Positions 34,134 through 46,275 of a stretch of DNA of 64,000 nt are shown one piece after another. This stretch comes from Euclidia mi (lineage: Eukaryota > Arthropoda > Insecta > Lepidoptera > Erebidae). The position numbers and the translations under genes are program-made. Numbering within the stretch: the stretch's first letter is position 1; each line of letters begins with the position of its first letter. The notes under the pieces are model-generated. The model saw nothing but the letters and a program-made list of their open reading frames with translations. It ran no database searches and was not told where the DNA came from. The stretch lies in NCBI GenBank assembly GCA_944739405.2, contig OX123199.2:6003898-6067897 (forward strand), in the 5' to 3' direction.

Positions 34134-34565
34134 GATAGAAATACATACATAACGTCACGCCTTTTATCCCCGAAGGGGAAGGCAGAGGAAGGTATTTCTA
34201 CAACCACTTTTCGCCAGATATACTTTAGTCCCACGTAATAAGGGGCGAGCCTATTGCCGTACCGGGCACATTTCCATACTCCGTGCTGCTATTGAGAATT
34301 TCGTGACAGAAAAACCCAATAACACTGCCCGACCCAGGAATCGAACCCGGGACCTCCCGATCCCACGCGCACATTTATGCCGCGAGACCAACGAGACAGT
34401 CGTATAGGGTTTGATGTCGAGTTTTCCGTCTCTACGAAAAGATGGTATTTGCATCGTGTTATCCCTTAGTCGCCTCTTACGACACCCACGGGAAGATAGG
34501 GGGTGGTGACACTAACCTTGTATTCTATGCCGTCAACCACATGGCACACGGCTTTGACAGAAATA
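34134..34565 (-). repeat. tRNA-derived SINE, long form (minus)
   Basis: Complement of the element at 56915-57312 with about the same length. Contains a B box (GGTTCGATTCC on the minus strand) and a catacatac end; a short duplication agaaata may flank it. Confidence 0.8.
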
Positions 34566-34979
34566 TACCATACATTTTGTCTTTTTATGATAAGAGCATA
34601 TTTTGCGTGAAAGACAGGCTAATTTCATTAACACAATTTTTTTTATACTGTTCTGAACCTAATTTGAATAATAACATCCTTATTATCCAGAGACACCAAA
34701 TTTCAAACAGGGTCATCTCACCCAAATTCGGCAGAGCTTGTATTATGGCATATAAGTGATAAACATACATAAATATTTATTAAATAAAATTATTTGTCAT
34801 ATGCCTTGACCGTAAATAAATTCAGAACTTAGTTAAAATTAATGCTTAGATATAAGTTAATGAAGAAGAAATAATCAGACTTAAGTACTGCCAACTTTCA
34901 GATCTGCTAAACTTTCTTTTGTGTGAACTGATGAAAATTAATATATTATCTTCACTAAAACGGTGTTGTTACAAACTTC
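34566..34979. other. Unannotated stretch
   Basis: A+T-rich. No gene or repeat supported. Confidence 0.4.
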
Positions 34980-35160
34980 ATCATCAGCCTTCTGTTAGTC
35001 CACCGCTGCACACAAGCCTCTAATAATCAATATCACAATAGCATTGTAAAGCAGTAGGATGATTTGGCTAGGGCTGGGTTTGAAATCGAGATTGCCGATT
35101 TTTCATAGTCGCCTCTTGCAACCACCAGGGAATGGAATGGGGCAGTGACACTTAATAGTT
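34980..35160 (-). repeat. catcat-type repeat fragment
   Basis: catcatcagccttctgttag and tagtcgcctcttgcaaccac ... ggggcagtgacac, diverged relative of 46276-46507. Confidence 0.5.
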
Positions 35161-35734
35161 TTAAATTGTCACCATGTACAAGTTGATTACATCAAGCAAT
35201 ATGAATAAAATAGATTTTTCCCGTCCATTACTGCACTGTTGTTTAACCGGAACACGTTAATTATTAATAGTCCAAGATCTCAGGGCCGCCAGACCTTACT
35301 ATTTTCTCAGAAACGAAATGTATAGAATAATGTAGTGTTAGTATGTGTCATGAGTGTACATATACTTATTAGCTTGGATCGTGGGCCAATTTTTAAGTAC
35401 CAGGTGCTAAAGGTCCACGGGGACAATTTCCATACATTTTCTAAATGCGCCCCCTAGTGGTCTCTACCGATAGCTAGATATTTTGGAAACTTTGGTTATG
35501 ATGTTTTTTTTTTATATCTGTCTAATTAATCTAAACATAGTATTTTGGCAAACTTATTGAAAGTGGATTAGAATCATATTGTAAAGAATAATTTATCTTT
35601 CATAAGTACTGCAGTTTTGGATATAAAATTAAGAAAATGAAAGCACACAACAGCTGGTTGCTTTTTTGGTGATTTATGAAATAACTAATCAAGCTCCATG
35701 TTAACCAACATGGTTCATATTCACTACCATAATA
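35161..35734. other. Unannotated stretch
   Basis: One word of a possible repeat, gcgccccctagtggtctc at 35450. Otherwise A+T-rich. Confidence 0.4.
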
Positions 35735-35829
35735 CATACATTTACTCACGCCTTTTTCCCGTCGGAGTAGGCAGAGACAACAGAACGCCACTTGCTCCTA
35801 TAGTTACAAACCTCACGCACTTTCTCTAA
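35735..35829 (-). repeat. RTE LINE 3'-end fragment
   Basis: tcacgcctttttcccgtcgg then caaacctcacgcactttc, the complement of the last codons (KWRSVVSAYSDGKKA) of the RTE ORF. A Helitron derivative abuts it. Confidence 0.7.
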
Positions 35830-36034
35830 TCTTAATATAAAAAATCCTTGCGTTACTGACTGACTGACAGACACGCTAAAGCCGAAACTATTGGGCGCGG
35901 GAAGCTGAAATTTGGCATGTATGCTGCTTGGCAACCGTAGGGGTGCACTAAGAAGGGATTTCCCGAAATTCCCACGGGATCGGCCAAACGGGTAAATAAA
36001 AAAAAAATCAGGCGTAGCTGCTGGCGTACTCTAG
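35830..36034 (+). mobile_element. Nonautonomous Helitron derivative, copy 5
   Basis: TC start at 35830, CTAG at 36031-36034, host A and T on either side; 205 bp. Confidence 0.8.
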
Positions 36035-37380
36035 TATTATATAATTATAATAGTATAAAAATCTTCACTATTATAATAAAATATAATAACTAAAGTCAGT
36101 ACCCATGTCTATAGTGGCACAGATCGAAGGCATGGAATAATGTTCCTCCCTTTCGGTTGCATAAGTCTGTAACCAGTTGCTCCATGAAAAGCTAATAATT
36201 ATGTACTCTGTAAAATCTGGTAGGACTAGGAAGTGCACCCCAAGTTATAGGGCGAAAAGGCTAAAATGCATTTGGGATAGACAATGATGATCACTAATTC
36301 CTATAAAATAGTCAACTTTTAACAAGCCAAGTAACATTTAATTCATATTAAAATGTACTTGTTTATAATAAACAATACTCAATCATCCCCACCCACATAT
36401 TCTTAATAGGCAATCTATTATAGACAAGCTATGAATGACGTTTATGTCTGGACAACTAATTTAACATGTCTGCTGGAGGAAATTATTTATTTATTATAGT
36501 ATTGACATCTAAAGAGCACAGACTAACAGACTGCCATTCTCAGGTCTCTGGCTCGGGCACCATTACCATCTTTAGAAAGTCATGTGAAGTATGAGCACTT
36601 GACCAGTATGATGGACATAGGCTATCCCTTTTGATTGTGAGAAAAGACCTCTATTCAGCAATAGGATAATTATTTAAAAGAGCTTATACAGTTGTTTATT
36701 TATGTACAAGGTACACAGCACAAAACATAGAACTGTATAGGTGGACGTATATATTACAGTTATGCTTCCAACTATGTAGTTATCATGAAATTATTATGGT
36801 AAGTTGTTTGCAATCAATCAGGGAAAAAGCTATCAAGTGCATGGTGTGTTTCTAACTATTAGAATTGTAGAGTTCTAATGGCAACTATTATTATTAATTA
36901 TATACTGCTTTTAATGTTATGCAAGAAAACCAAGCGATAACCTAATCTATAACAGTGGTTACATTGAAAGCTTTCTCATTTTTAAGAGAAAATTTAACTA
37001 GTTAGCCATTGAATAGGTCACCACACGTTTTAGCACTCTGAGTGTTATGGGTTCAGCATACAAAACATTGTGTGAACCACAACTCATTTTTTTGTGCCTG
37101 GGTGTTTCTGCTGTCCTACCACAAACCTACTATATAATGTATCTACCAGTGAGAATATAATAAAAAATAAATGTATAAATTTAAAACCGCCTCTTCCTAT
37201 TCTAACTTCTAAATGGGAATCCAAACTTTGTATTTATCAGAACAGTCTTGCAAACCTGCCTGGTCAATTTATGATATATCTATTAAAATATATCAATTCA
37301 CAGGCATGAGAATACAGGAAACTTATTCAATATTGGACACATGATAACAACAGACTTCATATCATGTTCAAACAGAATAG
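36035..37380. other. Unannotated stretch
   Basis: A+T-rich with no supported gene or repeat. Confidence 0.45.
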
Positions 37381-38597
37381 TGGTCATTCAATTGTGTTTA
37401 TTTTAAATGTGACTAATGAGAAGAGATGGGTTGTGCAAGCGGGATTTCGGAAGGGAAAGGGACGTACGGATCAGGTCTTTTCCTTATGCTGCATAACCCA
37501 AAAGTGTCTGGCAAAAAACCAGAAGGTATATTGCGCGTTCATAGACCTGGAAAAGGCTTATGATAGAATGAATAGAAAGGAATTATGGAAGGTGCTATCT
37601 ATGTATAGGGTGGACAATTTTATAATTAGGGCTCTGAAATCTCTGTATAGGGATTCTAGAGCCTGTGTCCGGAACGGTGCCTATACATACTGGTTTGGCA
37701 TCTCCATCTCCAGACAGGGGTGAGCAGCCACCCCCTGGTTGTTCAACTTATTCATAGATAGCTGAATGAACGATATGAGGGAAATGGAATGCGGGATCGA
37801 TATGGCAGGATTGCGTGTTAAGTGTCTCTTGTACGCCGATTATCAAGTCATTATTGCGTCGTCGGCGACTGAGTTACAACAAATGATTAACTGCATGAAT
37901 GAGAGCTTTAAAGCGAAAGGTATGAAACTGAAGAAAGTGCTGGTGTTTGAGAAGGATGAAAATGTGACTGAGTGTAATATTGCAATTGAAGATGAAAACA
38001 TTGAACAAGTTGAAGAATTTGTATATTTGGGTAGCATGTTTACAAGAGATGGAAGATGTGAAGGAGATATCGAAAGGAGAGTATGCCAAAACAGGCGCGA
38101 CTGGCGGTTCATAATGGAGTGCTTGTGCCTACGTTGATGTAGTGAGTGTTTGTTGTGGCAGAAAAAGCATGAAAGCAGAATTAACGCAGTTGAGATGCAG
38201 TCACTGCATAGTTTGTGTGGGGTAAGACTGATTGATAGAATTCCGAATGCAATAATACGAGAGCACTGTGGCCTGACAGAAGATGTCGTGACAAGAATTG
38301 AGAAAGGAATGCTGAAATGGTTTGGGCACGTGGAGCAAATGAGTGACGCATCACATTTATGAGGCTAACGTGTGTGGGCAAGTCGGTTGCGGCAGACCTC
38401 ATCGGACATTCGTCAATCAGATTGGGGACATCTTAAAAAATGGCAAGATCCAAAGCACCCAGAACCGGCGAGCACATAATATGAAGAGACTAATGAATGT
38501 AGAGGCAGCACGTGAGGTTTGTAAGGATAGAGGCAAGTGGCGTTTCATGTCTCTGCCTACCCGACGGGAAAAAGCGTCAATATATGTAGGTATGTAA
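37381..38597 (+). pseudogene. RTE-type LINE reverse transcriptase fragment, dead
   Basis: Reads VQAGFRKGKGRTDQVFSL, AFIDLEKAYDRMNRKELWK, LLYADYQVIIASSATELQQM (catalytic YADD changed to YADY), FVYLGSMFTRDGRCEGDIER and WFGHVEQMSD to the 3' end. Stops after SRQG and CLCLR, frameshifts, and a deletion of about 40 codons after IERRV compared with the copy at 44214. Ends with a short tatgtaggtatg tail. Confidence 0.88.
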
Positions 38598-40466
38598 TTT
38601 TATAGATACAACATATAGCAAGGGTTGTTGATAGTTAAGCAAATATGCCATGGATTCTAGGATTATGCTGAATATTGTTATTTTCACAAAACCACTCTAT
38701 ATGTCATTAACACTGCATATATTATATCATGCTGCATTATGCAGATAAATTAATACAGATAACTCACCAAAATTCTTATACCATGGTACAAATATTCGTA
38801 AAATTTCATCAGTTGAGATGAAATTTAATGAAATTATACTTTACTGCACTTACAAGTACCCATGAAACATGTTTTTTACACCTGCAAAGAACAATTAGTA
38901 AGGCCCTCCTAAAGATTAGGTGTGTTGCTTTTTAGTAAAATCTATTCAATGCCAGATAATGCTTTAGAGTCTGAGTTTGATTTACTTAGGTAATGCCATA
39001 GAGGTAAGATCAATGGGTAATGCACACAATTACTATGAAACAAAAACTGCAAAATAATAATCAAAAGGGATCTCTTTTTTGTTTATATAAAATATTTAGT
39101 AGGTATATGTATATATGTAGAAGAAAATAAACATGATTATTCTAACAAAATTTAAAGATCGGAGTAAACTGGGGCTATCTTACCAATGTAACATTGAATA
39201 GTTACTGTAGTCAATTTTAATTCAATTTGTCAATAATAACAAGTACAAGACATATCAAGGTCTTGTGGACAATGTCAAATGGATTGTTTTGCATTCATAA
39301 ATTGTGTCTTTTTCTGTATACAGTTCTAATGAGAATACTATGACTCATAACAGCAAAAAACTGACAATCTATAATAGCTTTTTATTCCTATAAGAAACAA
39401 GTATAAAGCATGTAATTGCATTACCTTGTCCACCCAATAACTGTAAATTTTCTATGAAAATATGTATGTGTAGCGTCAAAACTCTAACATATGCATTCAT
39501 CATTGTTCAGGAATGTCAATTGGTAACCTATATTATCCAACTAGGTATGTGCTTTAACAACAATAACACTATAGTAAATAAGCAACACATTTACCACCTT
39601 GTTCACACAACATTCAATACTTTATACGCAAGATTATAGTAGTGTTCCAATTTTTTACAGTTTAAGTATAATACTAATATCTTTTTTGTTAAATACGTAC
39701 CAGAGACTGTTTGAAATATACCATATAGTTAAATATTAACAATCTGCCTCATGACTTCACTTTTTAGATTTGTGAATAAGGACTAGCTATGGTCTCATAT
39801 CTACTTTCATAGCAACTATAATAACATATTTTAGGAACCTGTAGCATTGCTGGCATATGAGTTATTTGTAAAACCCACATAACCAGCACTGGGAATGGTA
39901 CAATGGGTTGAATGCAAGACAGATATTATTCTAAAGGCTCATTATGAACTCTCTCATCATTACATACGACAAACAGGTTATAATAATAGTCTCTATACAA
40001 ATAGCTGCAGTAAACACCCAGAGCTCACAAATTATCCTGTTTGTTTGACTGGATAATTGATAAACTACAAGTTTGTAATAGAATATGATATGTGATATAA
40101 TGATACTGATCAATGGACTATCTCAAATAATGCACAGCCATTGAAATGTTAATGACAAGAAACAAATCAGTGCACAATGTATGTAACTATTTGTGTGACT
40201 ATTTTTACGCAAATACGAGTAGCTACGCAAAGGTCGCGACAATACCAGCAGCTGTGGCACGACACTATCAACTTGTAATTATATGACAAGCTTATCACTG
40301 ATGGATGGCATATATCGCTTGTCACAAATCATCACACAGCACATAAATAACGGCGGTGATTGATGTCTTCGGAGACTCACCTAATTAACGGACCGCGAGA
40401 TATTGAGGTTTGCGTCACAAAGGGGAGGCTGACAACCTCGCTGAGTTCGCTACGCACTCCACTTAC
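38598..40466. other. Unannotated stretch
   Basis: A+T-rich; probable intron. No supported exon or repeat. Confidence 0.45.
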
Positions 40467-40620
40467 CTTGGGTTGGACTGTGACCCGAAAAATGTTGTCC
40501 GATCGCCAGTCAACCGACGGCACTAATAAATAAACAGCATGAAAACAATTCTTTCTGACGAGATGACTAAAATCGATAATTTTGTAATGGAAATAAATTA
40601 TTAACACCGTGTCACGAAAC
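40467..40620 (-). other. Candidate noncoding first exon (trc promoter region?)
   Basis: On the minus strand the sequence ends CAACCCAAG followed by donor GTAAGTGG at 40466. It is locally richer in G+C and CpG than its surroundings, and no upstream acceptor is obvious, as expected for a first exon. The right edge is a guess. Splicing to 33844 would not open a long frame, consistent with leader sequence. The assignment to trc is inference. Confidence 0.35.
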
Positions 40621-41168
40621 GCCCGTTAATTTTTTAATGCTGCTCCACAAACAACGGTCGACACTCACGAACAGATAATACCTTTGTTAGATGAATTACG
40701 AAAGCGAAATAACGGGATTTTTCACGAGAGACTACAGAAATTGCACAAAGAAAGATGTCAGGCAGCGGTACAGATAATAAATCTAATGGTGTTGTATTGT
40801 CAATACTAAAATGATATATTTTAATATTTTATTGGTAACACTGATAGAAAACCGATAAAACCGGTAAATATTTCCAACACATAACTCTTACCTCAGAAAA
40901 ATGGCAACTATTAGTATCATTTATTTAATCATTACTTGGACAGCTATGGAAATGCCGGAAGGGAATTATCCGGCAAATGACAAATGTAGCTGACGTGGTT
41001 CGGATGACTGATTATTAAACTGAAGTGGCAATGGCCTTGTATATCTGTCGCAGAACCTAAGTCAATGCAGTCGCCAGCATGCAACCACTTTCCGCTATGG
41101 CAATAAGATTGAGGTGGACCCCATGCGGGATAGGCCACACCACTTCTTTGTCGTCTAGTAGGTACATA
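40621..41168. other. Possible promoter-proximal stretch
   Basis: Sequence upstream (right) of the candidate first exon. No TATA box, initiator or repeat I can support. Confidence 0.3.
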
Positions 41169-41403
41169 CCAAGTTGAGGAAAACTACTACTACAACAAGG
41201 GAATAGGAGTTCTTGGATACTGCGATGGTACCAAGTTGAGGGAAACTACTACTACAACAAGGGAATAGGAGGACTTGGTTACTGCGACGGTAGCCAAGTT
41301 GAGGGAAACTACTACTACTACAAGGGAATAGGTGGACTTGGATACTGCGATGGTACCAAGTTGAGGAAAACTACTACTACAACAAGGGAATAGGAGGACA
41401 TAG
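41169..41403 (+). repeat. 62/63-bp minisatellite, about 3.8 units
   Basis: ccaagttgag recurs at 41169, 41231, 41294 and 41356 (spacing 62, 63, 62). The 63-bp form reads as a 21-residue repeat QVEGNYYYNKGIGGLGYCDG; the 62-bp units shift frame, so it is not one open coding array. Confidence 0.85.
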
Positions 41404-41832
41404 TTGTCTTTTCGCAATGATATCTTGAATACTAATGGTGGCAGTTAAATGATTTTTTTATTTATACCCTCAAAGAGTGTCATCATTAGTATATCACCTC
41501 GATACCGAGAATACATTGAACTCCCCTCGTAGTTGGTTGTAGTTTTATACATTTACGTCATTCGTAGATGTCGACGAAATAAGTCTCTCCCGTCTCTCAG
41601 GTAGGTTAGTAAAGGCTCCTGGGAAAGATGGAGTACCTAGCCGTCTCGTCTGGCCTATGTAGAGTTGTAGACTACGAGAAGCCTTTGTTCCGTGATACCT
41701 GGGTTGTTTTTGTCTCTGGAGCGCAGACCAAACAAACTGAACTGACTAACCAAATACCAGTATCACTTTGTCGCCACTAAGAACAACTTTGTTCTCCATA
41801 GTGTTTGTATAAACGATAAAGTTACATTTAAG
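41404..41832. other. Unannotated stretch
   Basis: Nothing recognised; fragmentary words of possible LINE origin near 41600 (gctcctgggaaagatggagt). Confidence 0.35.
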
Positions 41833-42062
41833 GCTCCAGTACACAATGGTCCATGATGGGCCACTGCAGGCCATCGCCGTTGTATACACACGCCTACACA
41901 CCAAACTATGCTAAACCAGTATAAACTGATCGTTTAATATGCGGAAAGATAACACAAAGCGAGACCATGATAAACTGGTTTTCTTTAACTTGATGTGTAG
42001 CCGTGTGTACACGGGGTACGGCGATGGCCTGCAGTGGCCCATCATGGACCATTGTGTACACG
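41833..42062. mobile_element. MITE with ggcctgcag inverted ends, copy 1
   Basis: Left ctccagtacacaatggtcca ... gcaggccatcgcc and right ggcgatggcctgcagtggcc ... ccattgtgtacac are inverted over about 50 bp. A related, rearranged copy is at 48370-48612. Confidence 0.7.
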
Positions 42063-42328
42063 GGGTGATGGTATACAGTGGCGGGAAATTGTCAATCGTG
42101 GCGCGCAATCGGAATGTTGTCGGTTTTTTGGGCACTTCAAAGGAATCGTGGCGTAGCGTGGGCTGTGGTGTTCACACAATGGCCCATTGTTTAGTTCGTC
42201 ACCGACCGCAGACCGGGATAGTGCACTTTTTGTTTTATGTATATAGAAGGCAGTAAAAGAAACTGTATATTGAATATATTTACAAAATAATTATACAGTT
42301 ATGCTATGAATCAGTAATGGAGCAAAAA

Positions 42329-42912
42329 TCTAAAAAAAGAATTCTGTCTGTTTGTACACGCTAATCTCGGAAGTTACTGGACGGATTTGAATGAAACTTT
42401 TTTTAATTATAATATTGCTATTAGGTCAGGCGACATATAGGCTAAAATTGATTTGGGAAAGTGGAACATCTGATGCAGAACCACAACAGCCCAGCGTAAC
42501 TATAAGACATACAAATTGCGGTGTGGCAAAAAATATTTCACATGATGAGCATTTTTTGATAAGCGATTAAAATTTGAAGATCTCGAACATCTGATGTGGA
42601 ACTTAAAGAGCCCAGCTACACTATAACATACAGGCTTGCCTTTTTTAGCAAAACTTGTTCAGTCTGATGAGCATTATTTGTTGACTTATCGAAAATCTGA
42701 AACATCTGATGATGAACTATATAAATCCATCTGCACTATTCCATACAGACTTGAAGGCTTAGCAGTAGTTGTCCAGTATGACAAAGATTTTCTATTGAAA
42801 GATCAATATTTATAACTAATATTCGATCAATCAAAGACCCGAGGAAGGACACAGGATAGTTTTTATCGCGATAACTTACATCCACGCGGGCGGAGCCACG
42901 CCCGACAGCTAA
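42329..42912 (+). mobile_element. Nonautonomous Helitron, CTAA end
   Basis: Starts TCTAAAAAAAGAATTC (probable) and ends gcgggcggagccacgcccga then CAGCTAA, with hairpin GGGCGGAGCCACGCCC. The next Helitron starts at the following base. Confidence 0.6.
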
Positions 42913-43859
42913 TCTATACATATAATAAAATGGTAGGAAAGTCAAAACTGTACATTGGATATTTTTTTAAAAGAGTACTTGGGGTGTGATCTACTATCGA
43001 TACCGAGGCCAAAAATATAGTTTTTAGAATTTTTGTCTGTTTGTCTGTTTATCTGTTTATCTGTTTGTCCTTATATCCGGGATAAAGTAAAAAAGTACTG
43101 CATGGATTTACTTCAAAGTTGGCACAAATATTATCAAAAAGTCGGGTCACCACATAGGCTACATATTATCACGCTATGACCAACAGGGAACGAGCAGAGA
43201 ACCTTTATTTCTTCAACGCATTCTGTAACAACGTGTAATGTAACAATATGCATATTTGAATGTTGTTATTATGTTAACTATGCTATAAGCTAGCTTCACA
43301 CTCTAAAAATCACGCAATATAAGTAACTTAGGCTGATAAAAATAATTATTTGAATATGAGTAGAATTAAGACAATTTTAATGCAGCGCCATCTAAGAGAG
43401 TTCAAAAACATCAAGTCGAATTACATGTGTAAGCCCTTTTTGGATATAAATAATTTAAATTTGAACATGTTGGCGACGTTAATAGTTGTTTTCAAAAGTC
43501 ATAGATGGAGTTGTACATTTTCTTCTTAAAATTTTATTTTATTCGTTTCAGAGATGAGCAAGACTATTAGTTGAAGTTATTTAATTAATTAACTACACCA
43601 TCGCCACACTTGATTGCTTACATCATTTCTGTCAGAATAAATAGTAATAGAGTTAGTACAAAATAAACATTTTGGTCACATTGGTGTAATTATTGTTTCC
43701 GGTTATAATATATTTTCATGTCGCATGTAAACTTGCTTTAAATTGTCTTCCGGGATATACATATAGCACGTACCTTTGTTTGGATTAACTGTATATAAAC
43801 ATTAGTGAGATGTGAAACTAGCTAGATTATTTTTACTCACACACAGCCACATTTATTGT

Positions 43860-44202
43860 TACGTCTGAAGCGGTTTGGCGGATACTGGTGTTCTCTATAC
43901 ATGAGAAGCATCCTACCGTAATGCATTTACACGACCACCTAGAGAACGGCCAGCGCATATATTTTGATCCCGACAGCGTTGCTGAGCACTTGGAAAATCC
44001 GCGTCAAACAACTCTCTTGGCATTTTTCAGGCTCTGTAAAATCGATCAGTTTGGGCGGTCCCTTACGTATGACGAGATGCCTTCATATTACACGTACGAC
44101 AAGCAAAAGGGTATATTTAACCGACGTTGACGAGGAGGTGCTGAGGAAGGTTTCCCGGGAAGTTTCAAGGACACCGCATTTTGTAATGTTTATACCTTAC
44201 AC
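43860..44202 (+). pseudogene. Helitron protein remnant, region between Rep and helicase
   Basis: Reads SEAVWRILVFSIHEKHPTVM, HLHDHLENGQRIYFDPDSVA then TTLLAFFRLCKIDQFGRSLT and MPSYYTYDKQKGIFNRR, the conserved linker segment of animal Helitron Rep-helicase proteins. It decays after the stop at 44130 and is cut by the RTE insertion at 44213. Confidence 0.8.
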
Positions 44203-44213
44203 ACAAATAATGT

Positions 44214-45289
44214 ACATACATACATACATATGCTCACGCCTTTTTCCCGTCGGGGTAGGCAGAGACAACAGATCGCCACTTGCTTCTATCCTTGCAAACC
44301 TCACGTGCTTCCTCTACATTCATTATTCTTTTCATACATGCTCGCCGGTTGCGGGTGCTTCGGACTTTTCCGTTTTTCAAGACGTCCCCAATTTGGTCCA
44401 CGAACGTCTTACGAGGTCTGCCGCAACCGGCTTGTCCATACACCTCTGCCATATATATTTGATTCGTCAATCTTTCTTCACTCATTCTCTCCACGTGTCC
44501 AAACCATTTCAGCATTCCTTTCTCAATCCTTGTCACGACATCTTCTTTCAGGCCACATCGCTCTCGTATTACTGCATTCGGAATTCTATCAATCAGTCTC
44601 ACCCCACACATACTACGCAGTGATCGCATCTCAACTGCGTTAATTCTGCTTGCATGCTTTTTCTGCCATACCCAACACTCACTTCCATACATCAAGGTGG
44701 GCACCAGCACTCCATTATGAATCGCCAGTCGCGCCTTTTTAGGCACGGTTTGGCCGTTCATAAAGGCATGCAGCGCTCCATTCACACTGTTCCCCGCTAT
44801 CACTCTCCTTTCAATATCACCTTCACATCTTCCATCTCTTGTAAACATGCTTCCCAAATATACAAATCTTTCAACTTGTCCCACATTTTCATCTTCAATC
44901 GTAATATTACACTCAGTCAAACTTTCATCCTTCTCAAACACCATCACTTTCGTCTTTCTTGCATTAACTTTCATACCTTTTGCTTTAAAACTCTCGTTCA
45001 TGCAGTCCATCATTTGTTGCAACTCATTCGCCGATGATGCAAGAATTACTTGATCATCGGCGTATAAGAGGCACTTAACACGCAATCCTACCATATCAAT
45101 CCCGCAATCAATTTCCCTCAAATCTTTCATGCAGCTATCCATGAATAAGTTGAACAACCAGGGTGAAGCTGGACACCCCTGTCTGACACCTTTAGAGATG
45201 TCAAACCAGTCCGTATAGGCACCATTAATTCGGACACAGGCCCTCGAATCCCTATAAAGAGATTTTAGAGCCCTTATTCGACATTATTT
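44214..45289 (-). mobile_element. RTE-type LINE, 5'-truncated, with 11-bp duplication
   Basis: Minus-strand copy with ORF at 45157-44234 and a catacatac tail at its 3' end. ACAAATAATGT lies at 44203-44213 and 45290-45300. The 5' part of the element is missing, as is usual for LINE copies. It lies inside the Helitron coding sequence. Confidence 0.92.
44234..45280 (-). pseudogene. RTE reverse transcriptase C-terminal ORF
   Basis: Open for 307 codons from a Met at 45157: CLLYADDQVILASSANELQQ (catalytic YADD intact), FVYLGSMFTRDGRCEGDIER, LMYGSECWVWQKKHASRINA, IEKGMLKWFGHVERMSEERL, GCGRPRKTFVDQIGDVLKNG, ending SAYPDGKKA. It lacks the endonuclease and the first palm motifs, so it is a fragment, but it looks young because the frame is intact. 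Confidence 0.9.
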
Positions 45290-45300
45290 ACAAATAATGT

Positions 45301-46267
45301 CGAATGCTATTTTATGCGGTTGTTACTTCACACGGTCCGAAGCCCAACGTCTTTCGCCTTTCTGAGTACATTTGATGACTTGGAGTATATCCCACTTACC
45401 GCACAGCCTGCGTAGTACGTCACTTTCTCGACGGTGACCAATACTGGGATGACAATCTCGCGGAGGCGAGCGTCAATGACAGTCCCAGCCGCATGCGTCA
45501 TCTGTTTGACGTCATCTTGGTGTTTTGTGGAGTCGCGAACGCGGTAGCTTTCTGGGAGAAGTATCGCCATCATCTGTCTGAAGATTCTCTACGAGCTTTG
45601 AGGCGTGTTACTAGAGACGAAGTCGAAGTTACTGAAGACCGCGTGCTGAACACCTGTCTCAGTTCACTTTAAGACGTGGTCATTTCTATCAGTGGCAATC
45701 CACTAGTCAAATATTTGTTACCAGCTTCCCAATCATCACCGCATCAAGACCGTGAAAATTGGGAGTATAACGCTGAGACAATTTGAAATGACCACCTTAC
45801 GAATTTTACGACACCGTCCTTGAAAGCGTTGGGCAAAGTCAGGCTAAAATGTTTTTCTTGGATGCTCCTGGTGGAACAGGAAAAACATTTGTTACTACTG
45901 GCATACTTGCAGAGGTCAGGAGGCAAGGCAAAATTGTCATTGCTGTAGTGTCGCCGGCAATCGCTGCCACACTGCTTCCGGGTGGCAAGACAGCACATAC
46001 CATGTTTAAATTTCCCATCGATTTAGAGAGCGCCGTAATACCCATTTGTGGTGTGTCACGTAACAGTGATAAGGGACACGTGCTCAAGGATTGCTCTCTG
46101 ATCGTATGGGATGAGCGTACGATGGTCAATAGGAAGGCAGTTCAGGCCATGGACAGAACCCTGCAGGACATCCGCAGGAACGAGCATTTAATGGGTGGTC
46201 ACAGTTCTGTTCAGTGACGATTCCCGACAAACGCTTCCCGTGGTGACGCGGGGATCGAGGGCTGACG
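45301..46267 (+). pseudogene. Helitron Pif1-type helicase, N-terminal remnant
   Basis: Reads VECYFMRLLLHTVRSPTSFA right after the RTE duplication, DGDQYWDDNLAEASVNDSP, FLDAPGGTGKTFVTTGILAE (Walker A GGTGKT), TAHTMFKFPID, LIVWDERTMVNRKAVQAMDR (Walker B altered to WDER) and QTLPVVTRGSRADEV. Several frameshifts and stops, including TTT AAG TAA-type breaks near 45670 and 45785. Confidence 0.9.
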
Positions 46268-46275
46268 AGGTGAGT

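Noticed and set aside
40377..40607. 76-codon coding exon (VPSVDWRSDNIFRVTVQPK)
   Set aside because: The frame runs through the GTAAGTGG donor and does not join to a coding exon; treated as a noncoding first exon instead.
45328..45573. 81-codon minus-strand frame
   Set aside because: Antisense to the Helitron helicase remnant, whose motifs are clear on the plus strand.
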